Positions 24,056 to 35,984 of a stretch of 64,000 nt of DNA are shown in pieces. Source of the stretch: Uranotaenia lowii (taxonomy: Eukaryota > Arthropoda > Insecta > Diptera > Culicidae); assembly GCF_029784155.1 (NCBI RefSeq), contig NW_026597555.1, positions 1-64,000 of the forward strand, in the 5' to 3' direction. Within the stretch, counting starts at the first letter, position 1; each line of letters opens with the position of its first letter. The notes beneath the pieces are model-generated. The model was not told the DNA's origin. It ran no database searches and worked only from the letters and a program-made list of their open reading frames with translations. A program made the position numbers and the translations under genes.

Positions 24056-24615
24056 GTGGTTAAAGTGCCTTTTTAACCTCTAATTCCCTTATATTTTGTA
24101 AACAATCCAGAAACACATTGATTTGAACGAGAAATTGTTGAACAAAAATAGATCTATCGTGTGTGATTTTTTCTCCGAAGAATCAAATGATGGCTATTTG
24201 AGCTACTACCGGCTTTGGAAAATGGACTGTTTTACCCTCAATTCCCCTCATTTTTCAATTTATTCAGAAAGAAACGAGCTCGGACTTCGAAATATTGAAT
24301 CAAATGAGACCTATCTTGTGTGATTTTTTTTCCGAGGAATCGAATTAAGGTTGTTAGAGCCACCGCACGCATCTGAAATCCGAGTAATGGTAATTTTACC
24401 CTTAATTTCTCAACTTCTTCGATAAAGTTAAGATATAGCATGTTCTGACTGAAAAATGTTGGATCAGACCTATTTAAATAGTGTGATTTTATTCCGAGAA
24501 ATCGAATGAAGGCTATTTTCTCCACCGTACGCTTTCGAAAATGTAGTTATGGCTGTTTTTACCCTCAATTCCCCTAGAATTTTCAATTAATTCGGAAAAA
24601 CTTTTAACTATTGTA
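24056..24615. repeat. ~158-bp minisatellite, about 3.4 copies
   Basis: GA(T/C)CTAT anchors at 24151, 24308 and 24467, each followed by a TGTGATTTT.T.CCGA.GAATC block and then a TTTACCCTCAATT.CC block, define direct repeats of 157-159 bases. Copies are moderately diverged and not coding. They lie between the convergent CLIP genes 2 and 3. Confidence 0.8.
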
Positions 24616-25152
24616 GGTTCCAAGATTCTTAATCAGGATCCACCAGGATACGCGATCATGGTTCAGTATCGGTATGCTGGATAAAGATTTAGATTTAGAC
24701 CCGGATCAAGATCAAGGGAAAGGATTTAGAATCCAGATTAGGGTATAGCTTTAAGGATTGGGATCAGGTTCAGGATGTAGGATTCATCAAATCTTTTCCA
24801 TGAAATTTTAACTTACGCAGTTGGATTCATTTCTCCACAAAAAAAAGTTTCGCTGAGGATCAGTTTCTGAGATTACCTCAGGATCCAGGACCAAATCAAA
24901 GTCCAGCATGAGAATTGTTAATAACATTTTTGATGGCAAAATTATAAAAGTTTCAGTTTTAATCGTCCGTTACTAAGCCAACTACCCCCTTCTTTTTCTG
25001 CGGCTGTCCGAAATCGATAATTCTTTAAACATCAGTAGCTTGTTCAAGCTTCTACACTGCACTGCACTGGTTTCTCAAGTTAGAAAAAAAATGGCCGATT
25101 TAACACAAACAAAAAACAAATTTTACTACAAATCATCCGAACTTCTGAACTT
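24616..25152. other. Intergenic, GATC-rich degenerate short repeats
   Basis: From about 24620 to 24900 the text GGATCA / GGATTTAG / AGATC recurs irregularly, which suggests a decayed simple repeat. No coding sequence is seen. Confidence 0.4.
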
Positions 25153-25158
25153 TTTATT
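25153..25158 (-). terminator. Polyadenylation signal AATAAA of CLIP gene 3
   Basis: AATAAA on the minus strand, 17 bases after the CLIP gene 3 coding end, with a second overlapping-style copy four bases further on. Confidence 0.6.
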
Positions 25159-25174
25159 TATTTTCTACTAAATG

Positions 25175-26430
25175 TTAAGTTTTGCTATTTTTCTCGATCC
25201 ACGAGACGTATTCACGGACATTGGTATAAATACCGGGCTTGCCCTCCGAGCCGCACTTTTGAACTCCCTGACTTACAATTCCTACCAGTCGCCAAGTTCC
25301 TCGCTGAGTATCGTAGTACATGAGCGGTGAACCGCTGTCTCCAGCACACGAGTCCTTTTCTTTCTTACCGCCGGCACAAATTTGCCCATTATTTAGGTTC
25401 AACTTGGGCTGAAAGATCTCCTTGCAACTCTTGTGATCGAAGTACGGTAAGTGCACCTTCAACTTGATAGGACTGGGCATGCTGGGCGCTGTCTGCTGTC
25501 GGAAAAAGTTTGTTCTACCCCAACCGCACACACTGAGCTGCACCCCGCGGTAGGAATCGATACTAGATGAAGCATCCGGTAGGCAGATAGGTTGGATGAA
25601 GTCCGTGTATTCCACAGGTTGACTTAGCTGAATTAACCCTATATCGTTGTGCTGGTGTTGTGAAGTCGGTACGTAGTCCGGGTGTGGAACAATTCGTTTG
25701 GGTTGTATGTCCACTTTACCGTACGTGCAATCCTTTAACTTTCCAACCACCATGCAGTCTGGATCCCTATTAATGTCATACTCTCCTAATCGGACCAATT
25801 TCCTGATGAAATAAAACACGGTTAAAGTTATGATTACGTCAAAAATTCAACAACATTTGCATACAGGTTGCCTTTTCTTTCGATGATCGGCCCAACCAGG
25901 CAGTGTGCTGCAGTCACAACAAATGACGTACTGATAATGGCGCCTCCGCATCCCGGCTGAGGTTCCTTTTCCCTGGGATCTTGATACAGAAGCATTGCCA
26001 TCCAGGGAAAGTCGTCGATAGAAGCAATTTCTCCGCCAAAAACTCTTATTCCGGGAGTCTGGAGACCACAATGAGCGAAGCCACTTCTCATTCCGATAGA
26101 AATTACATCACCTCGAGGCCTTATTGGTACACTTTCATTCAATGAAGGATTGATATAATCGTTTCCAGCTTGAGTACAACAAATTTCCCCTTCAGACATC
26201 CCCGAGCATTGCAACTGCTGAATAAAACTCAACCGTCCGATCGAATATGCACTATCCAGTTCACTTATCCGTCCATAGGCGGGACAGTTGGCCGGTTTGC
26301 GACAAATGCCTTCAACCGATTCACCCGGTATCTGACATTTTGTTACGACTTCCCAAATTGGACCCCGATCTTCACCACTACGAACTGGCGCGATCGTTAA
26401 AATCGTAACCGTAATCACAAATCGCAACAT
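25175..26430 (-). CDS. CLIP gene 3: CLIP-domain serine protease, two exons, 397 aa
   Basis: Exons are 26430-25865 and 25802-25175, with a single phase-2 intron of 62 bases. The signal peptide (about 1-18) runs straight into a six-Cys clip domain (C32-C85) and a long linker. The S1A domain starts after GIR with VFGG. TAAHC, NDIGL and GDSGSPL give a full triad, and KDSCAGDSG supplies the trypsin-type Asp. The 70-loop Cys pair is present (DPDC, KDCTYG). Neighbours have introns after the signal peptide and before the last exon; both are absent here while the central phase-2 intron is kept at the same place. The gene lies 257 bases downstream of CLIP gene 4 on the same strand. A TTTATA on this strand (TATAAA on the minus) at 26514-26519 may belong to its promoter. 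Confidence 0.95.
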
Positions 26431-26686
26431 ACTGTCTCTAACCTACAACCGACAACTGAAGACTGATAATGTGAAGAACCTACAATTTCAAGCTAAGCCG
26501 CACTATCTATCGGTTTATATTTACAAACTTTGGTCATCAACTGCCATCGGATCTCACCGGGGGAATTCTATCACCCTTGACGAATGTCTCTCTCCATCTC
26601 TCGCGTTGAAAAAAAAAGAAAAAAATTCTCCCTGGTAAATATTTCTTTCCCGTTCTTGACCACTACAAAAATACTCTTTGCACACA

Positions 26687-29600
26687 TCATGCTTTTATTG
26701 TCTCTTTGATCCACGTCAGGTATTCCCGCACATTGGTGTAAACACCGGGGACTCCCTCACGGCCACAGTCCTTCACTCCGAAGCTAGCCACTCCAGTGAG
26801 CACCCAAAACGAGCTCAGATAGTCGTAGTACATCAAAGGAGATCCGCTATCGCCGGCGCAGGAATCTTTCAGTTTGTGACCTCCGGCACAGATGTGACTT
26901 TCCTGCAAATGAACATTCATGTTCCGGTAAATCCGACGGCACCGTTCTAAACCCACAAACGGCAACACCACCTTCATCTTTACGGGACTAGAACTGGACG
27001 AGATCGGTTGATTCGAAACTAAAACAAAAAAAAACTCTAAATGACTTGGCAGGCCTTGCTTTCAGTTCAAAATTTCCACACTCACAGAAGTTGGTTTTTC
27101 CCCAGCCTGCTACGCTGAACTTCTTATTTTCTCCCACTCCGTTTTCTAGCGTCCGCTCAGGGAGACAAATCGGCCGTATGAAGTCCGAATAGGGTGGCAC
27201 AGGGTCGATCTGTATCAAGGATATGTCGTGCAGCTTGCCGGTCGGGTTGAAGTCCGGATGTGGAATTATGCGCAACGGCGGGAGATCCAACTTTTCCTCG
27301 GCACAGTCCATGTAGCCACCCTCGATGACGCAATCGGGATCGGTGTAGGTGTTGTACTCACGCAGGCGCACGGTTTTGCTGCAAAGAGAGTTAAGGTGTT
27401 GCAAATTTTACTCTCGATTGGATTATACCTAAACAGGTAGGAATGTTCAACAACGTTAAGATCATTAATCATGCATGGGCTATTACTAACTTAGGGGAAA
27501 ACTGTACAAGACGCACCAGCGGGGTAAGATGGCCCATGTCATTCTTTCTCAAATATATACGAACCTACGGCTTCGAATGGTGTTTTTCTTCATTTTTATT
27601 GTAGCAAACAAACTTTTTCATCATTCAATAGATGAAAAGTTCAAAAAATCTACTTTTGTTCTTAGAAACAACGGAATTAATGGAATCAGCGTGAAACTTA
27701 TAATTTTTCATAAGTAACATATAAGGTTTTTTGGTAAAATAGCCTGCACAATCTTATCAAACTTCAGCTTATCGTTTCACCACCCATGTGCACTTTCGGA
27801 AGACTATAAATATTTTGTTGTATTTTATAAACTTCCTACAAATTTTTATCAAACATCAATCATAAGAAAATTGAGGCAGAATGCCTACAAGACCGCGTGT
27901 TTTACGCTCAAATTTTGAATGCTGTTAACTTTTGAGAAAACCAGAAAATCAAAACAAAATGCCATTATTTTTATTTGCTGACTTCCAAATTACGTTAATA
28001 ATGCATATTTATAACATACTTTGTCCTTGTTCGAGTTTAAACGGTGCACCAATATTCGACTCAAAAAAATTATCGGCCGCCATGTTTGCCGCGATATCAC
28101 TATATCGGTCAAAAAAATTGAATTTCGTTGCCTACTTGAAGGCGTTTTATATATAAGGATATAAAAAGTATATTTTGAAAAGCGAAATTTTCGGTGAGTT
28201 TAGCAATACTAAATGATTTTTAGCCATAGAATGGTAGTTTACAAAAATACGATGAACATGTAATTAAACCTTTGGTGTTCCAATAATTACATTCCGTATA
28301 ATCATTGTTCTATTTCTCACCACCCTTCCTGTTTGGTGCGTTCTGTCCACTTGTTTTGGCGTTCTACCCCGCGGTTTGTTTTCTGGCTGTTTTAGTTTTT
28401 TACAAAAATGTAGTCAAAATCGTGTTTTTATCATATTTTTTCTTTTCGATAATACGTATATTTCACCCTTGGATTGTCGTCAACTTTCAATTTGGTTCTT
28501 AAATGTTTGGTATCGCTGTAAATAGCAATTATGCTTAGCTGGTGCGTCTTGTACAGTTTTACCCTATGTGCTTTTTAAGATGATGATGATGGTTATGTGA
28601 AAGGTCAAATTAGTACTCCAGTATTACCTAGTAAGTAAAACCTGTTTGTAGCGCAAATTAGCAAGAAAAAAAAAACAGGAAATGTTAACTATCAACGGAA
28701 CAATTTCAAATGACTTTAGAACAAAACCTAGCACTAAAATGTTGAAAGCTGTCACAAAAAAATACTCTGAAAAGACAAACAACCTGAAATATGTTTAAGC
28801 CAGGGGTGAGGAAAATCTATAATTTAACAGATTTTCAAGAAAATTTTGTTGAAGAGTCTAAAAATTCTGACTGTTAATTTTTTGGGAATTTAAAAAGATT
28901 TTCTAAATGTTTTTGGATATCTCTGGAATAGAATTTCTAATACTGATAAGGGTAATCTTAAGTACACTGTTAATAAGAATTGCTATTTTTCTAGACTGAA
29001 TTTGTTTGAAATGACTTTTCGATAATATATATAAAAATAATTTATCGAAAATCGTAAAACATTTGTTTGGTCTAATAACAAAATTTCAATATTGGTTTTG
29101 TCAAGAACTCCGGATTTTTTTTGGCAATATTGATGCTCTAATTACTTAGGGACATGAAATGCAGTTTTTACACTTTATTGAGCCCCATGAAACACTTATT
29201 GCAGAGCAGCCTGGATTTAGGAAACAACATCCAACAGAACCTGTTTTTAATTTGATACTTCGAAACTGGAAGATCAATATTGAAAATAGTAGCTACACAG
29301 TTGCTCTGTATCTGGATTTTAAGATAGAGTTGGTATCAACGATACGGTTCTTAATTGGTTTAAGAATTATTTTTTATAACAGAATGCAAAGAACCAAATT
29401 TGGTTCAACTGAATGATCATACACTGGAATGGATGATATTTCGTATGAAAACAAAAAATCCGGTCAATTGATTTCAAAATGGACGACCAAAAATACGGGC
29501 AATATACGGGCGAATTTTGTCAAAACCCTGAAATTATTCAACAAAAATAAAGAAAAAAAAACATTGAAAAACAGATTTTAAATTTTTGGATTCTAAAAAA

Positions 29601-32600
29601 ACTGTTCATGATCATTTTTATAAAACTTGCTAAAACAAATTCGTTTTGGAGACATAAATATAAAATTTTACAAAAAATTTTTTATCTTTTTTTAGTTGAT
29701 TTGCCATATAAAGTGAATTATTCCGGGCAAAATCAGGGCATTTTTTTTATGAAATTCGGGCAACCGGGCCGGGCCGGACTGTTCCTAAATTTTGTGATAA
29801 ACATCCCGGGCAATACGTTATTTATTTACATATTTTTCTGTCTCACGACATGACCTGATGAATATCTATAATTCCTAAAATTCACTCGGTCCATGGCAAC
29901 CGTTCTCCAATGTCTTGGGCATTCCACATTTGCAAGATCACGCTCCACTAAGTCTAACCGCCTCGCTCGTCTCGTTATTATCGGATTCGCAGCGAACACT
30001 TCGCCGGCGATGTGCCTTCCCCCACTGTCTTGGTCTCCTGCATGTGCGCCGTTCAGGTGTTCATCGAAGTGCTGCTTTTACCTTTTGATCACCTCAAAAT
30101 TGTCCGTCAGGATGCTCCGTCCTTATCCCGGCACATTGCAACCTGCAGCGCGAAGCCTTTGCGGGATGCGTTAAGTTCCTGTTAGAACTTTCGTGTTTCC
30201 TGGAAATGATGCAGCTGATCTTGCTCTTCGAGCTCCTCCTCTCTTCGTCCGTCAGCCTACTACACTCCTTGTCGGAACAGTCGTTCCGTCGAGTTCATTC
30301 CGCATGCCCGATGACGTTCCCCGCAATGCTGTTGAAGGTATCCGAATTGTCCACAAGAGGGGCTTCGTCAAGCCAACTTCACCATCACCAGTATAACGGT
30401 CTGACTTGATGTTGGCATCTCGACAAGATCTGACGTCGATGATGGCCGAGAAGTGCCGTCTGTCTATCAAAACGTGATCAATCTGTTATTGTGTTTGGTA
30501 CGGTGATCTCCAGGTTACTTGTGTGTGAGGCAGTGCTGGAAAAGGTGATACGTACGGCAATTCGTTTGGAGGATTCGATGAGTCTGAGGCCCTTTTCGTT
30601 GGTCAGGTTGTGCACGCTGGATCATCCAATTTCACGGTTTGAATTATTCCTCCTGGCTAACCTGAGCGTTAAAATCCACGATGACGATTTTGATATCATG
30701 TTTTGGGCAGAAGTCGTATTCACGTTCTCGCTGGGCATAGAGTTAGTCTTTATTGTCACTTGAACTTACAAGGTGTGAAGGCTGGGAATGTCAATTATGA
30801 TAATGTTTAAGAAGAAAGCCCTTGATCCTCAACCGGCACATTGGTGAGTTGATTGACCTGATTACGCGCTTCTGCATCTTTTCCATCACTGTGCAAGCTG
30901 TCCCACGCTCCTGTGTGTTGCCGCTGCTCTGGTAGATTGTATGACCATCTCGGAACGCAGGTATCGTGGAGCTCTTCCACCATACCTCCTGCAGCGCTAT
31001 GATGTCCAATTTGCGGATTTTCAATTCTTTAGAGAGCACGTGTGTTCTACCCATGAAATTAAGAGATCGGCGCTTCCATGTTCCAAGTTTCCAATTGCTG
31101 GTCCCTTTTCGTTACGTGGGTCTTTGCCGATTTCCATCCGAAATTTTTTTTCATTTTTCATTGCAAAATATTTTTGAAGTAAAGGGCTCGCAAGGCCCGC
31201 AGCTATCCCAACGATCTCGCAGGAGGACTGTCGTGATGTTACTGTGTTGGGTTCCTAACACCACCAGGACGTTTTTGCCATCCGCACGCTGCCCCTGACA
31301 TAGAGAACAGACGAGAACGGAGCCCCTATCTCAGCTCGCATGCTACCAAAGCATCAGCCGGCGTTTGGTACCCGATTTTCGCTAAGGTTGCTCAAAACTT
31401 GCTCCAAGTCTCTAGAAACGCATTTTAATGTTGGTAATGCATCCTTTTGGTAGGGGAAAGTGGGGTACGAAAGATACAGCGGGCAAAACGGACACTTTCA
31501 ATATTTCGTCTAAGTGTATCAACACTTTCGAGACCCCTTGTTCATTTACATCAAGCAAGGTTTCAAAATAGTAAGCAAAACAAAGAAAAACTTTGAGGAT
31601 CCATCATTTGATGTAATTTTCTGTCCTCAGAAATTTCAACCGATTTAACTGAAAAAAAATGTTGCTAAGGCGGGTAAGACGGGCACTTCAAGGTCGAGTA
31701 AAATGAGCACATTGTTTCTCCAGGTAGATATTTCGAACTATTCATGGGTTTGATCCTCCATATGTCTTCAAACGACCTTGGCAAGAGCAATTGTCGGTTG
31801 AAAGGACTTAGCATCTCAAAAAGGCCATAAAATAGTAAAAACTTGATCCCCTGTCAAGATAATTTCTATAAAATACGAAATTCCGAAAACCACACTGTTT
31901 TGCTTCTAGACTCAGACCAGCTGGTTTTCTTATGGTTTAAACACTTTCTAAAATATTTTTCTCACAAAAATATGTGCTTTTACAGCCATTTTTCCGGCAA
32001 AATATACTTTTTCTTTGCAGTGTCTATTTTACTCGACCATTTCTGAAAAGTGTAATTTTCAAGCATGGTAAGATAGCTATAAAAACCGTATCAATGAAGG
32101 AAATTTTCTAATTCTAATGGTAAATGCGATAGCGAACAACGTATACTGCCCATCTGCACGAAAATGCGATGAAAAACGCAATATCTGATTTTCTATTGCG
32201 ATTCTACTTTAGGGGACTCGACTTCCCGCTACTTAATTTTTCACTAAGGATCTTTCTTTTTCGTTGCTGAACCTCGACCCATAAATTTTTTTGATGCGTG
32301 GCTATCAGATTTAACAAAACAGAAGATACACTTCGCGTTTACTGTTTCATGCAAAAACTTAAATATTCACGGCCCTTATGAGAGGTATTAGCATTTCTGT
32401 GTACATACTGTTTTCAAAGATGAATTTAAAAGAATCACATCTCTGAAGGATCAATGGCAAAAAATGATTTTATTTTCCCTGTTTAACAGTGAGAATAATA
32501 TTGTTATTTAAGACCCAACTACTACCCTTAAACGAAAACCCTGCACGCTTATTATTGGTAAGCTATGGTATGATTCAACAGCTTCAACGATAGTCAGAAT

Positions 32601-33402
32601 AGTTTTGGACTTAAGAATACGGAATTGACTTACATCTGATTCTGCCCCTTGGCTGCTCTTCCCGTTTCATCCACGACGCAATGTGCCGCCGTTAGTACAA
32701 ACGTCCGACTAATAAGCGCGCCTCCACAATGGTAAAGCAGACTTCGAGATAAAGCTGATAAATAAACAAAAAAAATCAACCATACGATTCCTTGAATGAC
32801 TTTGGAAAAACCCCTCCGCTGACGATGAGCAACTCTCTGAAGGGGCTTACTCACTCTCTTGACGCAACAACATAGCCGTCCAGGGGAACTCGTCGATCGA
32901 TGCCAATTTGCCACCTAGAATGCGAAACCCGAACGCCTGATATCCACACTGCTCATCCTGTTGCTCCACAAATGGTCTGACCTGGACGTCAGATTCTTCA
33001 AACAACGATCGATACGATTCTCCCTCCGGAGGACAGCAAACTTCCGAGCCATCGTGCTTCCCGCAACGAACTTTTACTTGAAAATCGATCCGATCCGATA
33101 GCAATGAATTGAAGTCACTATCATTCATTAACCGACGGTAAGCTAAGCAGGCGTCGACACTTTGACAGGTTCCGACAACACTACCACTACCTGTTTCGCC
33201 CGGTAGATCACAGTTTGCTTCGTCGCCACCTAGTGGAATTGTTAATGAATTGAATTATTATCCTCTCACAACCGATTAACGTCACGTGTATAAGCAATCA
33301 CGTCAACAAACCTTTCGCAATTGATCGAGTGGCCCGTGAATCGACTACTGTTATCGTCGAGACGATCAACAACAGCACTCCGATTTCGATAGTGGTGGTC
33401 AT
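26687..33402 (-). CDS. CLIP gene 4: CLIP-domain serine protease with 5.3 kb intron, 403 aa
   Basis: Five exons on the minus strand: 33402-33312 (signal peptide), 33229-32855 (clip, linker, start of protease), 32754-32634 (CGGALIS to TAAHC), 27378-27086 and 27018-26687, with phases 1, 1, 2, 1. The clip domain has six Cys, though its C1-C2 loop is long. Activation is at GFR|ILGG. TAAHC, HDISL and GDSGSPL complete the triad, with KDSCAGDSG before Ser. The extra phase-1 intron between FPW and CGG is shared with CLIP gene 5 only. The intron 27379-32633 carries a TIR-bearing MITE and two LINE relics. I joined its two sides because the phase-2 junction and the family alignment ([11 protein letters not shown]) fit exactly. 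The first ATG used (33402) starts a good signal peptide; a TTG-initiated extension upstream is not supported. Confidence 0.9.
26694..26699 (-). terminator. AATAAA overlapping the last codons of CLIP gene 4
   Basis: On the minus strand AATAAA lies inside the final codons (ACA ATA AAA GCA TGA). No other clear signal follows before CLIP gene 3, so this may be the polyadenylation signal, embedded in the coding sequence. Confidence 0.35.
27494..28564. mobile_element. 1,071-bp MITE-like element with 27-bp TIRs
   Basis: The left end 27494-27520 and the reverse complement of the right end 28538-28564 match at 26 of 27 bases; both contain AAAACTGTACAAGACGCACC. TA flanks both ends (27492-27493 and 28565-28566), consistent with a TA target-site duplication as in Tc1/mariner-type elements. 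The interior is A+T-rich and has no transposase frame, so it is presumably non-autonomous. It sits within the large intron of CLIP gene 4. Confidence 0.8.
29145..29430 (+). mobile_element. Jockey/R1-like reverse transcriptase fragment
   Basis: The plus-strand frame contains [13 protein letters not shown] followed about 30 residues later by ALYLDF, then an NRMQ block. These correspond to the QFGFR..HST, AVFLDF and NR.Q motifs of the RT fingers and palm in Jockey-type LINEs. Roughly 85 codons remain, in one frame but with an internal deletion after the LDF box. It lies in the CLIP gene 4 intron. Confidence 0.6.
29890..31060 (-). mobile_element. RTE-like LINE endonuclease relic
   Basis: On the minus strand from 31054: [18 protein letters not shown] (the APE motif containing the catalytic Glu), FRDGHTIY and [19 protein letters not shown]. 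The central endonuclease follows in broken frames with [17 protein letters not shown] near 30710-30660. [14 protein letters not shown] lies at 30470-30420, and a linker resembling [12 protein letters not shown] near 30180. Stops and frameshifts are frequent. It belongs to the same broad class as the relic at 16.7-18.0 kb and lies antisense-neutral, in the same orientation as host gene CLIP 4, inside its intron. Confidence 0.75.
31061..32633. other. Remaining part of the CLIP gene 4 large intron
   Basis: No gene is recognised. A patch at about 31450-31700 contains GGGGTACGAAAG and GGCGGGTAAGACGGGCAC, a GGGGTAAGA-type end like that of the nearby MITE, but no matching opposite end was found. Confidence 0.35.
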
Positions 33403-35984
33403 GACAACGGCAATCGAAAGACTACTTTTCCTGCACCCCGAAAAAAAAATACAAATCGCTACGCTGCTTTCCACCAAATAAACTTGTTTGTTCGGAAAGA
33501 AAGACGTTCCAACGACTTCGCGCATACGTTATGCGAAACGATATATGCTTGGAACGTGGTCGTGGCCACCTTTGATCGAAAATAGACGGCGCTCTGCGCG
33601 CCTTTTTTTCTGATCAACGGCACGGCGCGTCGACTACTGCGATTCTAATTTTCTTGAGAAATAATTTTGTTTTCACTAAATTCGCCAAAGAAACGATTCT
33701 TCACCAAATGGTTCAACATATGTTTGCAGCAGTCAGTAAGCGAGTGAATCCCCGTTTCCCATAGAGTACGCTATGTGATCGGGAGGAAATTTGAGCTGAT
33801 GCTGCGGAAAATACAACTCGTTTGATTCACCACCGTCTGCTATCTTAGATTTATTCTTCGCCACTCCACGACGACGGTAATGAGCAGCCAGCAGCAGCAA
33901 CAGCTGTCGGAACGTGGAAAATAAGTTCGGTATCTAGTATGTGCAAGCACTTGGAGAATTGACGCTGATCACACTACCGACTGCTGACTTAGGGAGTGCT
34001 TACGGAGTGAACGCGAGGATCCAATTGCACACTTAGTGGTCGCTGACAAGCGTAGCCTTTAAATGGGTTTTAGTGGCTCGATAAATTCTTACGATTTGCC
34101 CTGATTAGATGTGACGCACGCGGTTGATTAAGTGAGGATCGATTCTAATCAATGAGGAGAATTTACTACGAAGAAATATAACTAGTAAATACCATACTGT
34201 TGCGCTGTAGATGGTTGAATCATGAATTACTATCTGTGCAATGCGATAGGGCTAGTTCAGAGCGCCAGAGGATAAGGTGTAGTGGATAAAGCAGTTCATC
34301 AAAGGATGGAACTGTGATGATTGAGGTGGCCGCAAAACGGACATGTAGAATTTAAAAAACGGAGTACCTGTATTCATTTTGTTGATTGTTATAAGAAAGA
34401 AACCTGTGTTAAATCTAACCTGTAAGAATTTTCAGCTTAACTTAACTCAGACTTGATGTAGGAGTCACTCAAAACTCTCCAAATTTTGATCTTCAAAAAA
34501 AAAAGAAATTTAAGAGAAAATGAAAAAATATGAGTTGAGTTGTTTGAATAAGTGCCAAAACGACAAAAATGACGAAAATGACAAAAATTACAAAACTGAG
34601 AAATATGACAAAAATGAGTAAAATTACAAGAATAACAACATTGATAGAAGTGGAAAAAAAACCAAAAATGACACAAATGACAAAAATTAAAATCGACAAA
34701 AAAGACAAAAATGGCAAAAATGACAAAAATGACCATAATGAGAAAAATGACAAAAATGAAGAAAATATCAAAAATGACATAAATGACAAAAATTACTGAA
34801 TGGACCAAAATGAAAAATATGACAATAATGACAAAAATGACGAAATTGACAAAAATGACAATAATGACAAAAAAGAAAAAAAAATTACAAAAATGACAAA
34901 AATGACCGATCAGTTTTTCCATTTTTCATTTTGGTTTCTGATTCCTTTCTGAATCTTGGGTTTGTTATTTTTATAATATTTGTTGCTTTTATCGTTTCGA
35001 ATCTTTTTCTGGATATTTTTTTGTCGTTTATAGTCTTTTATAGAATTTTTTTTTTCAAATCTATGAAATTTTTATGATTTTTGCAATTTTTGACAATCGA
35101 TAACTATTTTTCATTTTTTCGTTTTTGTTTTATTTTTCCAATAGCCAAAAACGAATGTTGCCTAAATTGAATGTTGTCAAAATAGAACGGGCTCTGTACC
35201 CTAATGTAGACCCTTTGTTCAATAAATTCCCAGACTCTATTGATAACTCGTAATTACGCTAACAATTCCTTTGATTTTAATGTTCAAGCACTATTCAAAA
35301 AATTTGAAAAGAGATATCTATTACACACACTATGAAAAGCACAATATGCTCTTTACTATATCGTTTAAAAACCACCTGTAAGTTCAACATACGAAGGATT
35401 ATCCACATATTTTTTCACTAAATTGGAGTAATTTAAACTTGTTTAAAAGCTTATAGAAACACGCGTGTAAATAAGTAAATCAGAAAAACACACGCCAACT
35501 GTTTGCTGTTAATTTTCTAACAAATAACACGATTCATTATTGTTTTTCTGCAGGTTTATGGAAAGGAATTCTTTTTCGGCTGAAGTTGTTCTCCCAATTT
35601 GCCAAAGTCAACTAATCCAACTGATTAACCAACTGCCATCTCTTAAAATGGAAAACCAAAATTCAAAAGAGAATTCGAAAAAAGATAGTAGGTAGCTAAG
35701 TTTGTTTATTTGAATCTTCCACAAATCTTGGCACTTGTTTAAACTGACGTCATGTCTGAGTTCGAATATTACAGTTGTTTTATTCCCGCTGTACGTTCGT
35801 TTCCAATCTGTTGCTTACTTGTATACAATATTATTATCTCGATAGAAAAAATGCCGGTTGCTTCCTCCCTGCAGAGTGACGTTTTCGGTTGGAGGTTTCC
35901 CATACAGCATGACCGGTTTCATCAAATCCACAAACCTGTTCCGAGAGCAATCATCACGTTTCTACCGCGGATGTCGTCGTGTCT
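33403..35984. other. Intergenic region between CLIP genes 4 and 5
   Basis: The first ~700 bases are less A+T-rich and presumably hold the CLIP gene 4 promoter and 5' UTR. A weak tRNA-like patch lies at 34272-34335 (GTGTAGTGGATAAAGC). The 9-bp repeat follows at 34552-34911, and the rest is A+T-rich with no recognisable coding sequence. AATAAA on the minus strand at 35779-35784 could serve CLIP gene 5. Confidence 0.4.
34552..34911. repeat. 9-bp tandem repeat (AAAAATGAC)n
   Basis: About 40 imperfect copies of AAAAATGAC at strict 9-base spacing. Long open frames on both strands across it are repeat artefacts. Confidence 0.9.

Noticed and set aside
26687..27404. Calling this a truncated CLIP pseudogene lacking clip and His exon
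   Set aside because: The missing exons are at 32634-33402 in matching phase, so it is a complete gene with a large intron.
31450..31700. Second copy of the 27.5-28.6 kb MITE
   Set aside because: A GGGGTAAGA-like end is suggestive, but no matching TIR pair was found.
34437..34922. 161-residue Phe/Ile/Val-rich frame resembling a membrane protein
   Set aside because: It is the complement of the AAAAATGAC repeat array; apparent hydrophobicity is a repeat artefact.
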